The notes beneath the pieces are model-generated. The model searched no databases. It was not told the DNA's origin and saw only the letters and a program-made list of their open reading frames with translations. The translations under genes and the position numbers were made by a program. From Pseudomonas sp. MYb185 (GTDB taxonomy: Bacteria > Pseudomonadota > Gammaproteobacteria > Pseudomonadales > Pseudomonadaceae), in assembly GCF_002979975.1 (NCBI RefSeq), contig NZ_PCQD01000001.1, forward strand, positions 124,001 through 188,000: a stretch of DNA of 64,000 bases, read 5' to 3'. Numbering within the stretch: the stretch's first letter is position 1; every line of letters begins with the position of its first letter. Below, in pieces: positions 7,174 to 16,105 of this stretch.

Positions 7174-9450
7174 TCAGATCTTGCACGCCCCGCCGGCGCA
7201 ATCGTCAGCCATGTCACTCTGCGCATCGTCGGCGCCGTCGCGGGTGTTCTGGTAGTACAGGGTCTTGAGACCGAATTTGTAGGCGGTCAGCAGATCCTTG
7301 AGCAACTGCTTCATCGGTACACGACCGCCTTCGAAGCGCTGCGGATCATAGTTGGTATTGGCCGAGATCGCCTGATCGACGAACTTCTGCATGATCCCTA
7401 CCAGTTGCAGGTAGCCATCGTTGCCGGGCATCTGCCACAGCAGTTCGTAGGCGCCCTTGAGTTCCGCGTAGTCCGGCACTACCTGCTTGAGGATGCCGTC
7501 CTTGGACTGCTTGACGGTGACCAGGCCGCGCGGCGGCTCGATGCCGTTGGTGGCGTTGGAGATCTGGCTGGAGGTCTCGGACGGCATCAGCGAAGACAGC
7601 GTCGAGTTGCGCAGGCCGTCCTTGACGATATCGGCGCGCAGCCCTTCCCAGTCCAGATGCAGTGGCTCGGAGCAGACCGCATCCAGGTCCTTCTTGTAAG
7701 TATCGATCGGCAGCACACCCTTGGCATAGGTGGTCTCATCGAACCCGGAGCAGGCGCCGCGCTCGCGGGCCAGCTGGTTGGAGGCCTTGAGCAGGTAGTA
7801 CTGGATGGCCTCGAAGGTACGGTGGGTCAGGTTGTTGGCCGAACCGTCGGAGTACTTCACGCCATTCTTCGCCAGGTAGTTGGCGAAGTTGATCACGCCG
7901 ATCCCCAGGGTACGGCGCTTCATCGAGGCCTTGCGGGCCGCTTCGATCGGGTAATCCTGATAGTCCAGCAGCGAGTCCAGCGCGCGTACCGCCAGGTCAG
8001 CCAGCTCTTCCAGCTCCTCGAGGCTGTTGATCGCGCCCAGGTTCAGCGCCGACAGGGTGCACAGGGCGATTTCGCCGCTGCCATCGTCGACACCCTGCAG
8101 CGGGCTGGTCGGCAGGGCGATTTCCAGGCACAGGTTGGACTGGCGCACCGGAGCGACCTTCGGGTCGAACGGACTGTGGGTGTTGCAGTGGTCGACGTTC
8201 TGGATATAGATGCGGCCGGTGCTGGAGCGCTCCTGCATCATCAGCGAGAACAGTTCGACCGCTGGCATGCTGCGCTTGCGGATCGACGGATCCTGCTCGT
8301 ATTTCTCGTAGAGCCGCTCGAACTCGTCCTGATCGGCGAAGAACGCATCGTACAGACCAGGAACATCATGCGGCGAAAACAGGGTGATATTGCCATTCTT
8401 GATCAGGCGCTGGTACAGGGTGCGGTTGATCTGCACGCCATAGTCCATGTGCCGCACACGGTTCTCTTCCACGCCGCGGTTGTTCTTCAGCACCAGCAGC
8501 GATTCCACTTCCAGGTGCCACAGGGGGTAGAACAGGGTGGCCGCGCCACCACGTACGCCGCCCTGGGAGCAGGACTTGACCGCCGCCTGGAACAGCTTGA
8601 AGAAGGGAATGCAGCCAGTGTGCTGGGCTTCACCACCGCGGATCGGGCTGCCGACGGCGCGGATGCGACCGGCGTTGATGCCGATACCGGCGCGCAGGGA
8701 AACGTACTTGACGATCGCCGAGGTGGTGGCGTTGATCGAATCCAGGCTGTCACCGCACTCGATCAGCACGCAGGAGCTGAACTGCCGCGAGGGCGAACGC
8801 ACGCCGGACATGATCGGCGTCGGCAGGGAGATCTTGAACAGCGAAATGGCGTCGTAGAAGCGCTTGATATAGCTCAGCCGGCTATCCTGTGGGTAGTCGG
8901 TGAACAGGCACATGCCGATCAGCATGTAGAGCATCTGCGGGCTTTCATAGACCCGGCGGCTGACCCGGTCCTGGATCAGGTACTTGCCTTCCAGCTGTTT
9001 GACCGCCGCGTAGGAGAAGTTCAGGTCGCGGCTGTGGTCGATATAGTCGTTGAGGGCGTCGAACTCGTCGCGGCTGTAGTCACGCAGAATGTGCTGGTCA
9101 TAGCGGTTCATTTCCGTCAGCGTGGTGACGTGATCGAACAGGTGTGGCGGCTCGAACTGACCATAGGCTATCTTGCGCAGATGGAAGATCGCCAGGCGCG
9201 CGGCCATGTACTGATAGTCGGGAGTGTCCTGGGAGATCAGGTCGGCGGCGGCCTTGATGATGGTCTCGTGGATATCCTGGCTGCGGATGCCATCGTACAG
9301 CTGAATCTGCGATTTCAGTTCGACCTGGGAAACCGATACATTGTCCAGGCCCTCAGCGGCCCAGTCCAGGACGCGGTGGATCTTGTCCAGATCAATGGGT
9401 TCCTGGCGGCCATCGCGCTTGGTTACTTTGAGGGACTGGAAATCGGTCAT
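7174..9450 (-). CDS. nrdA: Ribonucleoside-diphosphate reductase alpha subunit NrdA
   Basis: 758 residues, close to the 761 of E. coli NrdA and nearly collinear with it. One ATP-cone covers about residues 1-95 (VTKRDGRQEPIDLDKIHRVLDW). Active-site segments are recognisable: SSCVLIECGDSLDSIN (first redox Cys), SNLCLEIALP (Asn/Cys/Glu triad) and ALCTLSALNLGAI (second redox Cys). The C-terminal CAGGACKI carries the mobile dithiol. The start at 9450 is chosen because AGGA lies 8 bases upstream; the frame is open further to 9516 but has no better site. Two NrdR boxes lie 61-107 bases upstream. Much shorter than the roughly 960-residue NrdA known from P. aeruginosa. Confidence 0.97.
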   Translation of the reverse strand: MTDFQSLKVTKRDGRQEPIDLDKIHRVLDWAAEGLDNVSVSQVELKSQIQLYDGIRSQDIHETIIKAAADLISQDTPDYQYMAARLAIFHLRKIAYGQFEPPHLFDHVTTLTEMNRYDQHILRDYSRDEFDALNDYIDHSRDLNFSYAAVKQLEGKYLIQDRVSRRVYESPQMLYMLIGMCLFTDYPQDSRLSYIKRFYDAISLFKISLPTPIMSGVRSPSRQFSSCVLIECGDSLDSINATTSAIVKYVSLRAGIGINAGRIRAVGSPIRGGEAQHTGCIPFFKLFQAAVKSCSQGGVRGGAATLFYPLWHLEVESLLVLKNNRGVEENRVRHMDYGVQINRTLYQRLIKNGNITLFSPHDVPGLYDAFFADQDEFERLYEKYEQDPSIRKRSMPAVELFSLMMQERSSTGRIYIQNVDHCNTHSPFDPKVAPVRQSNLCLEIALPTSPLQGVDDGSGEIALCTLSALNLGAINSLEELEELADLAVRALDSLLDYQDYPIEAARKASMKRRTLGIGVINFANYLAKNGVKYSDGSANNLTHRTFEAIQYYLLKASNQLARERGACSGFDETTYAKGVLPIDTYKKDLDAVCSEPLHLDWEGLRADIVKDGLRNSTLSSLMPSETSSQISNATNGIEPPRGLVTVKQSKDGILKQVVPDYAELKGAYELLWQMPGNDGYLQLVGIMQKFVDQAISANTNYDPQRFEGGRVPMKQLLKDLLTAYKFGLKTLYYQNTRDGADDAQSDMADDCAGGACKI

Positions 9451-9510
9451 AGTGATCATCCTGGGGTCAAAAAGGGCTTGATTCAGACGCAAAATCAATG
9501 TATGCGAAAT

Positions 9511-9526
9511 ACACAATATATAGTGA
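9511..9526. promoter_or_regulatory. NrdR box 1
   Basis: ACACAATATATAGTGA differs at one base from the NrdR consensus ACACWATATATWGTGT. It lies about 61 bases upstream of the nrdA start. NrdR is the ATP/dATP-sensing zinc-ribbon repressor of ribonucleotide reductase genes and binds tandem boxes. Confidence 0.9.
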
Positions 9527-9541
9527 TGAAAAGCTGAATGA

Positions 9542-9557
9542 ACGCAATATAGAGTGC
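9542..9557. promoter_or_regulatory. NrdR box 2
   Basis: ACGCAATATAGAGTGC matches the NrdR consensus at 13 of 16 positions. It starts exactly 31 bases after box 1, about three helical turns, the spacing expected for cooperative NrdR binding. It also ends 20 bases before the divergent DUF1289 start. Confidence 0.85.
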
Positions 9558-9576
9558 AATTGCGCTGGGGTCAAAT

Positions 9577-9834
9577 ATGAATCAGCTTGAATTTTTCGAA
9601 ATACCCAGTCCATGCGTCGGCGTGTGCGAAGTCAATAGCAAAGGCTTCTGCAAGGGCTGTTTGCGCTCGCGGGAAGAGCGGCTTTACTGGCTGCAGTTAT
9701 CCGCCGAGCAGAAGCGCCAGGTGATCCGCCTGTGCCAGTCACGCAAGGCCAGGGTCTTGCGGGCGAAACAGGAAGCGGCATTGCGGCAGGAGAATGGCAG
9801 CAGCACACAATCGGACCAGTCCGACCTGTTCTAG
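9577..9834 (+). CDS. DUF1289 domain-containing protein
   Basis: 85 residues. The conserved DUF1289 block PSPCVGVCEVNSKGFCKGCLRSREER occupies about residues 10-35 and contains four cysteines (C-x3-C-x7-C-x2-C) that probably bind a metal or Fe-S cluster. A helical, basic then Gln/Ser-rich tail follows. Function is unknown. The gene diverges from nrdA and its start lies 20 bases from NrdR box 2, so its promoter overlaps the NrdR region; co-regulation is possible but unproven. No clear Shine-Dalgarno is seen; GGGG at 9567-9570 is the closest candidate. Confidence 0.85.
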   Translation: MNQLEFFEIPSPCVGVCEVNSKGFCKGCLRSREERLYWLQLSAEQKRQVIRLCQSRKARVLRAKQEAALRQENGSSTQSDQSDLF

Positions 9835-9933
9835 TTCCTCCCCCATGGACCGACACCTGCTCCGCAGGTCGGCCCTTCTCTACAGGCCGACCCCTCTCTG
9901 GTCATCCTTCACGGATAACGGTGCGGGCAGGCA

Positions 9934-11523
9934 TCAATGATGTTCGCGGGTCGCGTTGAAGCGGATTTCCGGCCAGCGTTCTTCGGTCAGGCTGAGATTG
10001 ACCCGGGTCGGCGCCAGGTAGGTCAGATGCCCGCCGCCATCGACGGCCAGGTTCTCCATGGCCTTGCTGCGGAATTCTGCCAGTTTCTTCTTGTCCGTTG
10101 ATTCGATCCAGCGCGCCGACCAGACGTTGATCGGCTCATAAATGCATTCGACCTTGTATTCCTCTTTCAGACGGCTGGCGACCACATCGAACTGCAGAAC
10201 ACCGACGGCACCGAGAATGATGTCGTTGTTGCGCTCGGGGAAGAACACCTGGGTGGCGCCTTCCTCGGCCAGTTCCTGCAGGCCCTGGCGTAGCTGTTTG
10301 GACTTGAGCGGGTCCTTCAGGCGTACCCGGCGAAACAGTTCCGGGGCGAAGTGCGGAATGCCGGTGAAGGCGATGTTCTCACCCTCGGTGAAGGTGTCGC
10401 CGATCTGGATGGTGCCATGGTTGTGCAGGCCGATGATGTCGCCGCCCCAGGCCTCTTCCAGACGTTCGCGGTCGCTGGAGAAGAAGGTCAGGGCATCGGC
10501 GATCTTGATATCCTTGCCGATGCGTACATGGCGCATCTTCATGCCCTGTTGGTATTTGCCGGAGCACACGCGCATGAAGGCGATGCGGTCGCGGTGACGC
10601 GGGTCCATGTTGGCCTGGATCTTGAACACGAAGCCACTGAAGGCCTCTTCCGCAGGGGCGACTTCACGCTCCTGGGTCATGCGCGGCAGAGGGGCGGGGG
10701 CCCAGTCAACGAAAGCGTCCAGCACATGGTTCACGCCGAAGTTGCCCAGCGCGGTACCGAAGAACACCGGAGTCAGTTTGCCCTGCAGATACGCCTCGAG
10801 GTCGAACGGATGGCAGGCGCCCTGCACCAGTTCCAGCTCTTCCAGGAAGCCGTCGTACATATCGCCAAGCAGTGTACGGGCCTCGTCACTGTCCAGCCCG
10901 TGGATCACGGTTTCCTCGGTACGTTCGTGACCGTGGCCAGCGCTGTAGACGTAGATACAGTCGTTCGTCAGATGATAGACGCCCTTGAACTCGCGATAGC
11001 AGCCAATCGGCCAGGTAATGGGCGCGGCCTTGATGTCCAGCACCTCTTCAATCTCGTCCAGCAGTTCGATGGGGTCGCGGATATCGCGGTCAAGCTTGTT
11101 GACGAAACTGATGATCGGGGTATCGCGCAGGCGGCAGACGTTCATCAGGGCGATGGTGCGTGGCTCCACCCCTTTACCGCCGTCAATCATCATCAGCGCG
11201 CTGTCCACCGCGGTCAGGGTGCGGTAGGTGTCTTCCGAGAAGTCTTCGTGGCCGGGGGTATCCAGCAGGTTGATCATGCGTTCCCGGTAGGGAAACTGCA
11301 TTACCGAGGTAGTGATCGAAATGCCGCGCTGCTTCTCCATGGCCATCCAGTCGGAGGTCGCATGACGGTCGGACTTGCGCGACTTGACCGTACCGGCCAC
11401 CTCGATCGCCTTGCCCATCAGCAGCAGGCGCTCGGTGATGGTGGTCTTACCCGCATCAGGGTGGGAGATGATGGCGAAGGTGCGGCGTTTGGCGACTTCT
11501 TGCTGGATCTGCTTGCTGGACAT
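9934..11523 (-). CDS. prfC: Peptide chain release factor 3
   Basis: 529 residues, the same length as E. coli RF3. The GTPase motifs are clear: SHPDAGKTT (P-loop, about residues 21-29), [14 protein letters not shown] (G3) and NKLDRD (G4). They are followed by the translation-factor beta-barrel and the RF3 C-terminal domain ([29 protein letters not shown]). RF3 uses GTP hydrolysis to remove RF1 or RF2 from the ribosome after peptide release. The start at 11523 ([18 protein letters not shown]) matches the family N-terminus; the frame is open upstream to 11667 but that extension lacks similarity. No downstream terminator is obvious. Confidence 0.97.
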   Translation of the reverse strand: MSSKQIQQEVAKRRTFAIISHPDAGKTTITERLLLMGKAIEVAGTVKSRKSDRHATSDWMAMEKQRGISITTSVMQFPYRERMINLLDTPGHEDFSEDTYRTLTAVDSALMMIDGGKGVEPRTIALMNVCRLRDTPIISFVNKLDRDIRDPIELLDEIEEVLDIKAAPITWPIGCYREFKGVYHLTNDCIYVYSAGHGHERTEETVIHGLDSDEARTLLGDMYDGFLEELELVQGACHPFDLEAYLQGKLTPVFFGTALGNFGVNHVLDAFVDWAPAPLPRMTQEREVAPAEEAFSGFVFKIQANMDPRHRDRIAFMRVCSGKYQQGMKMRHVRIGKDIKIADALTFFSSDRERLEEAWGGDIIGLHNHGTIQIGDTFTEGENIAFTGIPHFAPELFRRVRLKDPLKSKQLRQGLQELAEEGATQVFFPERNNDIILGAVGVLQFDVVASRLKEEYKVECIYEPINVWSARWIESTDKKKLAEFRSKAMENLAVDGGGHLTYLAPTRVNLSLTEERWPEIRFNATREHH

Positions 11524-11736
11524 AAATGTGCTGTTCGGTTCTTGCTGGGGCAGGGAGCCAAGGCACAGACACGCGCCAGCCGGCTCCAGGCGGAGATAAA
11601 AGGGAATTGGCGCGTATTGTGGCTGATTCGCCGGGGCAAGACAAAGAAAAATGCGGGGCGGGGCCACCTGTTCAGGCTGGAAGGCGGCCTCAGGTCTGAA
11701 ATGGCGCCGCCGGGCCTCCTGTCGTCAGCCGCCAGC

Positions 11737-12471
11737 TCAGGCGAGCTGCCGGCTGCTGTCCTGGTGTTGCCGTGCTTCGTACAGCATGTGCAAGGTGATC
11801 TTGCGTACCTCGGCCTTGCTTGCCTCGATATGGGTTTTCAGCAGCAACTGCGCCTGATCAGCGCGGCGCTGGATGATGTTGCGCAGGATTTCCCCATGCT
11901 CGACATAGGTGGCCTCGATGCGCGGACCCTGGGTGAAGTCGATGCGCCGGACGATGCGCAGGCGCTCGGTGATGTCATGGTGGATGCGAGCCATCTCCGC
12001 ATTGCCGGACGCCTCCACCAACTGCCCATGGAAACGCTCATCCAGGCTGCATACCGTGGGTCCATGCGTCAGCCGGTCTTGCGGCGGCACCAGCCAGACC
12101 TGTTGCAGCTCCTCCAGTGCGGCGGCTGGCTGCATCTCGCACAGGCGCCGGACCGCTGCCAGCTCAAGCACGATGCGCACGTCATACAGCTGTTCGAATT
12201 GCTGGAAGTCGAAGGGCCGCACCTGCCAGCCGCTGCGGTAGAACACCTCGACGAAGCCCTCGCGCTGCAACCGCAGCAGCGCCTCGCGCACTGGTGTGCG
12301 GCTGGCCGCCATCTGCTCGGCGATGGCGCTTTCGGTGAAGCGGTCCCCGGGCAGCAGGCGGAAGTCGAAGATGTCCTGCTTGAGCTGCTGGTAGATGCGC
12401 TCGGTCAGGTTCTGCCTGGGCTCGGCGGGGAGCGTCGGATAGCTGTGCATGATGGTCGGGCTCCTCGCCAT
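11737..12471 (-). CDS. GntR-family regulator with FCD domain (urea-degradation operon)
   Basis: 244 residues. The N-terminal winged helix-turn-helix (about residues 20-90: NLTERIYQQLKQDIFDFRLL and SRTPVREALLRLQREGFV) is typical of GntR proteins. The C-terminal helical FCD ligand domain has an acidic/His metal site (D..H in LDERFHGQLVEASGN, and H in EHGEIL). The ATG at 12471 directly follows the uca stop codon, so the regulator is the third gene of the atzF-uca operon; an internal ATG at 12450 is an alternative start. It most likely represses or activates this operon in response to an intermediate of urea or ureide breakdown. The ligand is not known. Confidence 0.9.
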   Translation of the reverse strand: MARSPTIMHSYPTLPAEPRQNLTERIYQQLKQDIFDFRLLPGDRFTESAIAEQMAASRTPVREALLRLQREGFVEVFYRSGWQVRPFDFQQFEQLYDVRIVLELAAVRRLCEMQPAAALEELQQVWLVPPQDRLTHGPTVCSLDERFHGQLVEASGNAEMARIHHDITERLRIVRRIDFTQGPRIEATYVEHGEILRNIIQRRADQAQLLLKTHIEASKAEVRKITLHMLYEARQHQDSSRQLA

Positions 12472-15400
12472 TCAGGCCTCGAGTACCAGCAGCAGGTCGC
12501 CGGCGTTGACCGGCTTGCCTGCCTCGCAATGGATGCTGCTGACCCGCGCGCAGCGGTCGGCGTGCACGGCAAACTCCATCTTCATTGCCTCGACGATCAG
12601 CAGCGGATGGCCGGCCTGCACCTGCTGTCCCGGTTGTACCAGCAGCTTCCAGATGTTGCCGCTGATATCCGCGGTGACCGCATGCCCATCGACCTCGATC
12701 GGTTCGCGCTGGGTTGTCCGCTGCAGGGCCTCGTCCACCTGAGAGGCTTCCTCGGCCTGCCACAGTGCCACCTCCCGGCTGAAGGCCGACTGCTGCCTGG
12801 CCTTGAAGCTGGCGATGCTGTCGGCGTTGTCGCGTAGGAACTGTTCGTGCTCGGCCAGATCGAACCAGCCCTGTTCCACCTGCAGCGTCAGCCGTCCCTC
12901 GCGGAAGGCCTCGCGCTGCTCGTCCAGTTCCTGCTCGCTGACCGGGTAGTAGCGCACCTGGTCGAAGAACTTCAGCAACCAGGGTTCACCGTTGATGAAG
13001 GCCGGGTTTTTCACGAGGCGGTTCCAGATCGGCAGGGTGCGGCCGACCAGTTGGTAGCCGCCGGGGGAGTCCATGCCGTAGATGCACATGTACACCCCAC
13101 CAATGCCCACTGTACCTTCGGCGGTATAGGTGCGTGCCGGGTTGTACTTGGAGGTCAGCAGGCGGTGGCGCGGGTCGATCGGCACTGCACAGGGCGCCCC
13201 GAGGTAGACGTCACCCAGCCCCAGCACCAGGTAGCTGGCGCTGAACAGGCTGTCGCGCACCTGCTCGATGCTGTCCAGGCCGTTGATGCGGCGCATGAAC
13301 TCGGTATTGCTCGGCAACCAGGGCGCGGTATCGCGTACCGACTGCCGGTAGCGCGCAACCGCATCCAGCGTGGCCGAGTCCTCGAAGGCCATCGGCAGAT
13401 GGATGATGCGGCTGGGGACGCGCATGCTGGCGGCATCCGGCAACTGGGTCTCGAGGGCCAGCAGCCGATCGAGCAGCGTTTGCTGATGGATCACGCGGCT
13501 GTCGTAATTGATCTGCAGTGAGCGCACGCCCGGCGACAGTTCGATGATGCCGTCGATGGGCTGCGCCTTGAGCGCTTCCATCAGCGCGTGTACCCGCAGG
13601 CGCAGCCGCAGATCCAGTACATTGGCGCCATACTCCAGCAGGATGTACCGGTCGCCGGCCTGGCGGTAGATCACCTGCGGGCGCGGCGCGGACTCATGCA
13701 GTTCGGCGAGGATGCATTCGGACAGACCCTGCCCGGCGCGCACTGCCGGCACCGGGGTGACTGGTGGCTGTTCGGCCAGGGCGAGAATGGCGGCATCCAT
13801 GGCCTGTTCCATGGCCAGCGCGGCATCGAAACCCAGGCGCCGGAAGCGGATGCGGTCCCCCGGTTTGACCTGGCCGACCTTCCACAGCTCGGCCTTGGCG
13901 ATGGTCACCGGGCAGACGAAACCGCCGAGGCTGGGGCCGTCCCTGGTCAGGATCACCGGCATGTCACCGGTAAAGTTGATCGAACCAATGGCGTATTCGG
14001 TGTCATGGATGTTCGATGGGTGCAATCCGGCTTCACCGCCGTCGCTGCGGGTCCAGGTCGGTTTGGGGCCGTTCAGCCGGATGCCCAGCCGGTTGGAGTT
14101 GTAGTGCACCTCCCAGGCGGTGTCGAAGAACATCTCGATGGCGTCTTCGGTGAAGAAGTCCGGCGCGCCATGCGGGCCATAGAGCACGCCGATGTCCCAT
14201 TCCTGCGGGTAATCGGGGATCAGGCTGGCGGGTGCGGCGGCCGCTGGGAACGGCGGCGCCGGCGTGCTGGAGGCACTGAGCGCCGGGTTGCTGATCGGCA
14301 GCATGTCGGCGGCACGCAGGGTACGCCCGGCATGACCGCCGAACTGGCCGAGGGCGAAGGTCGAGCGACTGCCCAGATACACGGGCACGTCGATGCCGTT
14401 GCGCACCGCCAGGTAACTGCGACAGCCGGTCTCGGCCTTGCCCATTTCCAGCAATTGTCCGGCCCTGACTGCCACCGGCGCCCAGAACGGCACCGGTTCC
14501 CCATCCAGAAGCGCGGCAGAGGTGGCGCCGGTCAGGGCGATCAGGGCATCGGCATGGAAGCGCAGGGTGGGGCCGAGCAGGGTGAATTCCAGTCCGGCGG
14601 CGCTGTCATGGTTGCCGACGATACGATTGGCCAGGCGGAAGGCGTAGTCATCCATCGGCCCGGACGGCGGCACGCCAATGCTCCAGTAGCCGGTGCGGCC
14701 GGGATAGTCCTGCACACTGCTGTAGGTGCCTGGTTGCAGTACTTCGATCACCGGTGGCTGCCAGCTGAAGCTGGCCAGCCGGTTGGTGGAAACCTCGCCG
14801 GCGGTGAAGAACGCCGAGTCCATGATCTGGCGCAGGTAGTCGAGGTTGGTGGCGATACCGGCAATGCAGGTGGCACTCAGCGCCTCACGCATTTTGCCGA
14901 TGGCGTCGGCACGGTCATGGCCGTGGACGATGATCTTGGCCAGCATCGGGTCATAGTAGGGCGACACCTCGGTGCCGGTGGCCACCCAGCTGTCGACCCG
15001 CGCGTTATCGGGAAACCGCACCTCGGTGAGTATCCCCGGCGCGGGCTGGAAGTCGCGTACCGGATCTTCGGCATAGAGCCGTACTTCGATGGCAGCGCCG
15101 CGGGGTTGCAGCTGCACTTCGGCCAGCGCCGGTGGGTCGCCAGCGGCGGTGCGGATCATCCACTCCACCAGATCCACCCCGGTACAGGCCTCGGTGATCG
15201 GGTGCTCGACCTGCAACCGGGCATTCACTTCCAGGAAGTAGAAGGCATCGCGGGCGGCGTCATAGATGTACTCGACGGTGCCGGCGCTGCGGTAGTTGAC
15301 CGCTCGACCGAGGTTGGCCGAGGCTTGCAGCAGCCGTTCCCGGGTGGCGGTGGGCAACTGCGGGGCCGGGGTTTCCTCGACCACTTTCTGATTGCGCCGC

Positions 15401-16092
15401 TGCAACGAGCAGTCGCGTTCGCCCAGGGCAATCACCTCACCCTGGCCGTCACCGAATATCTGCACCTCGACATGCCGGGCGTTGTCGATGAAGCATTCGA
15501 GAAATACACCGCTGTCGCTGAAGAAGTTCTCGCCCAGCCGTTTGACGCTTTCATAGGCCTCGATCAACGCGGCTTCATCATTGCAGCGGGTCAGGCCAAT
15601 GCCGCCACCGCCGGCGGTGCTCTTCAGCATCAGCGGATAGCCCAGTTGCCCGGCCGCAAGGATGGCCTCATCCAGGCTGTTGAGCAGCCCGCTTCCCGGC
15701 GTCAGTGGCACGCCCGCGTCCCGGGCGATCTCCCGGGACCGGTGCTTGAGGCCGAACTGGCGGATCTGCTCCGGTGTCGGGCCGCAGAAGGCAATGCCGG
15801 CCGCTTCGCACTGCTCGGCAAAGTCGGCGTTCTCGGATAGGAAGCCGTAACCGGGAATGATCGCCTGGGCGCCGCTGTCACGGGCAGCGGCGAGGATCAG
15901 GTCTCCGCGCAGGTAACTCTCCGCCGCGCTGTTGCCCCCCAGGCAGATGGCCTGGTCGCAGGCACTGACATGGGCGCTGTTGCGGTCCGCTGCCGAATAC
16001 ACGGCGACGGAGCGGATGCCCATGCTGTTCAGGGTGCGGGCAATGCGCACGGCAATCTCGCCGCGGTTGGCTATGAGTACGGTATGCAGCAT
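12472..16092 (-). CDS. uca: Urea carboxylase (biotin-dependent)
   Basis: 1206 residues, the usual length. Order of domains: biotin carboxylase with ATP-grasp (about 1-450; start MLHTVLIANRGEIAVRIART, GGGGIGLTRC glycine loop, EVNARLQVEHPITE), allophanate-hydrolase-subunit-2-like and subunit-1-like carboxyltransferase domains (about 480-1010), and a C-terminal biotinyl domain with EAMKMEF, whose Lys carries biotin. It makes allophanate from urea, bicarbonate and ATP for AtzF. Some homologues prefer guanidine; no guanidine riboswitch or carboxyguanidine deiminase genes are seen here, which favours urea. AAGGAA lies 6 bases before the ATG; the open frame upstream to 16185 overlaps atzF and is not used. 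Gap to atzF is 13 bases. Confidence 0.95.
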   Translation of the reverse strand: MLHTVLIANRGEIAVRIARTLNSMGIRSVAVYSAADRNSAHVSACDQAICLGGNSAAESYLRGDLILAAARDSGAQAIIPGYGFLSENADFAEQCEAAGIAFCGPTPEQIRQFGLKHRSREIARDAGVPLTPGSGLLNSLDEAILAAGQLGYPLMLKSTAGGGGIGLTRCNDEAALIEAYESVKRLGENFFSDSGVFLECFIDNARHVEVQIFGDGQGEVIALGERDCSLQRRNQKVVEETPAPQLPTATRERLLQASANLGRAVNYRSAGTVEYIYDAARDAFYFLEVNARLQVEHPITEACTGVDLVEWMIRTAAGDPPALAEVQLQPRGAAIEVRLYAEDPVRDFQPAPGILTEVRFPDNARVDSWVATGTEVSPYYDPMLAKIIVHGHDRADAIGKMREALSATCIAGIATNLDYLRQIMDSAFFTAGEVSTNRLASFSWQPPVIEVLQPGTYSSVQDYPGRTGYWSIGVPPSGPMDDYAFRLANRIVGNHDSAAGLEFTLLGPTLRFHADALIALTGATSAALLDGEPVPFWAPVAVRAGQLLEMGKAETGCRSYLAVRNGIDVPVYLGSRSTFALGQFGGHAGRTLRAADMLPISNPALSASSTPAPPFPAAAAPASLIPDYPQEWDIGVLYGPHGAPDFFTEDAIEMFFDTAWEVHYNSNRLGIRLNGPKPTWTRSDGGEAGLHPSNIHDTEYAIGSINFTGDMPVILTRDGPSLGGFVCPVTIAKAELWKVGQVKPGDRIRFRRLGFDAALAMEQAMDAAILALAEQPPVTPVPAVRAGQGLSECILAELHESAPRPQVIYRQAGDRYILLEYGANVLDLRLRLRVHALMEALKAQPIDGIIELSPGVRSLQINYDSRVIHQQTLLDRLLALETQLPDAASMRVPSRIIHLPMAFEDSATLDAVARYRQSVRDTAPWLPSNTEFMRRINGLDSIEQVRDSLFSASYLVLGLGDVYLGAPCAVPIDPRHRLLTSKYNPARTYTAEGTVGIGGVYMCIYGMDSPGGYQLVGRTLPIWNRLVKNPAFINGEPWLLKFFDQVRYYPVSEQELDEQREAFREGRLTLQVEQGWFDLAEHEQFLRDNADSIASFKARQQSAFSREVALWQAEEASQVDEALQRTTQREPIEVDGHAVTADISGNIWKLLVQPGQQVQAGHPLLIVEAMKMEFAVHADRCARVSSIHCEAGKPVNAGDLLLVLEA

Positions 16093-16105
16093 GGTGGGTT
16101 CCTTG

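Noticed and set aside
6850-9537. An open frame of 895 codons on the plus strand antisense to nrdA
   Set aside because: It mirrors nrdA, whose protein is unmistakable; long antisense frames are expected in high-GC genes with this codon use. It has no recognisable domain or ribosome site.
10351-12837. Open frame of 828 codons on the plus strand over prfC, gntR and uca
   Set aside because: It runs antisense through three well-supported genes and their junctions and has no family features.
13588-15840. Open frame of 750 codons on the plus strand antisense to uca
   Set aside because: Antisense shadow of the urea carboxylase gene; composition is His/Gly/Gln-rich as typical for such shadows.
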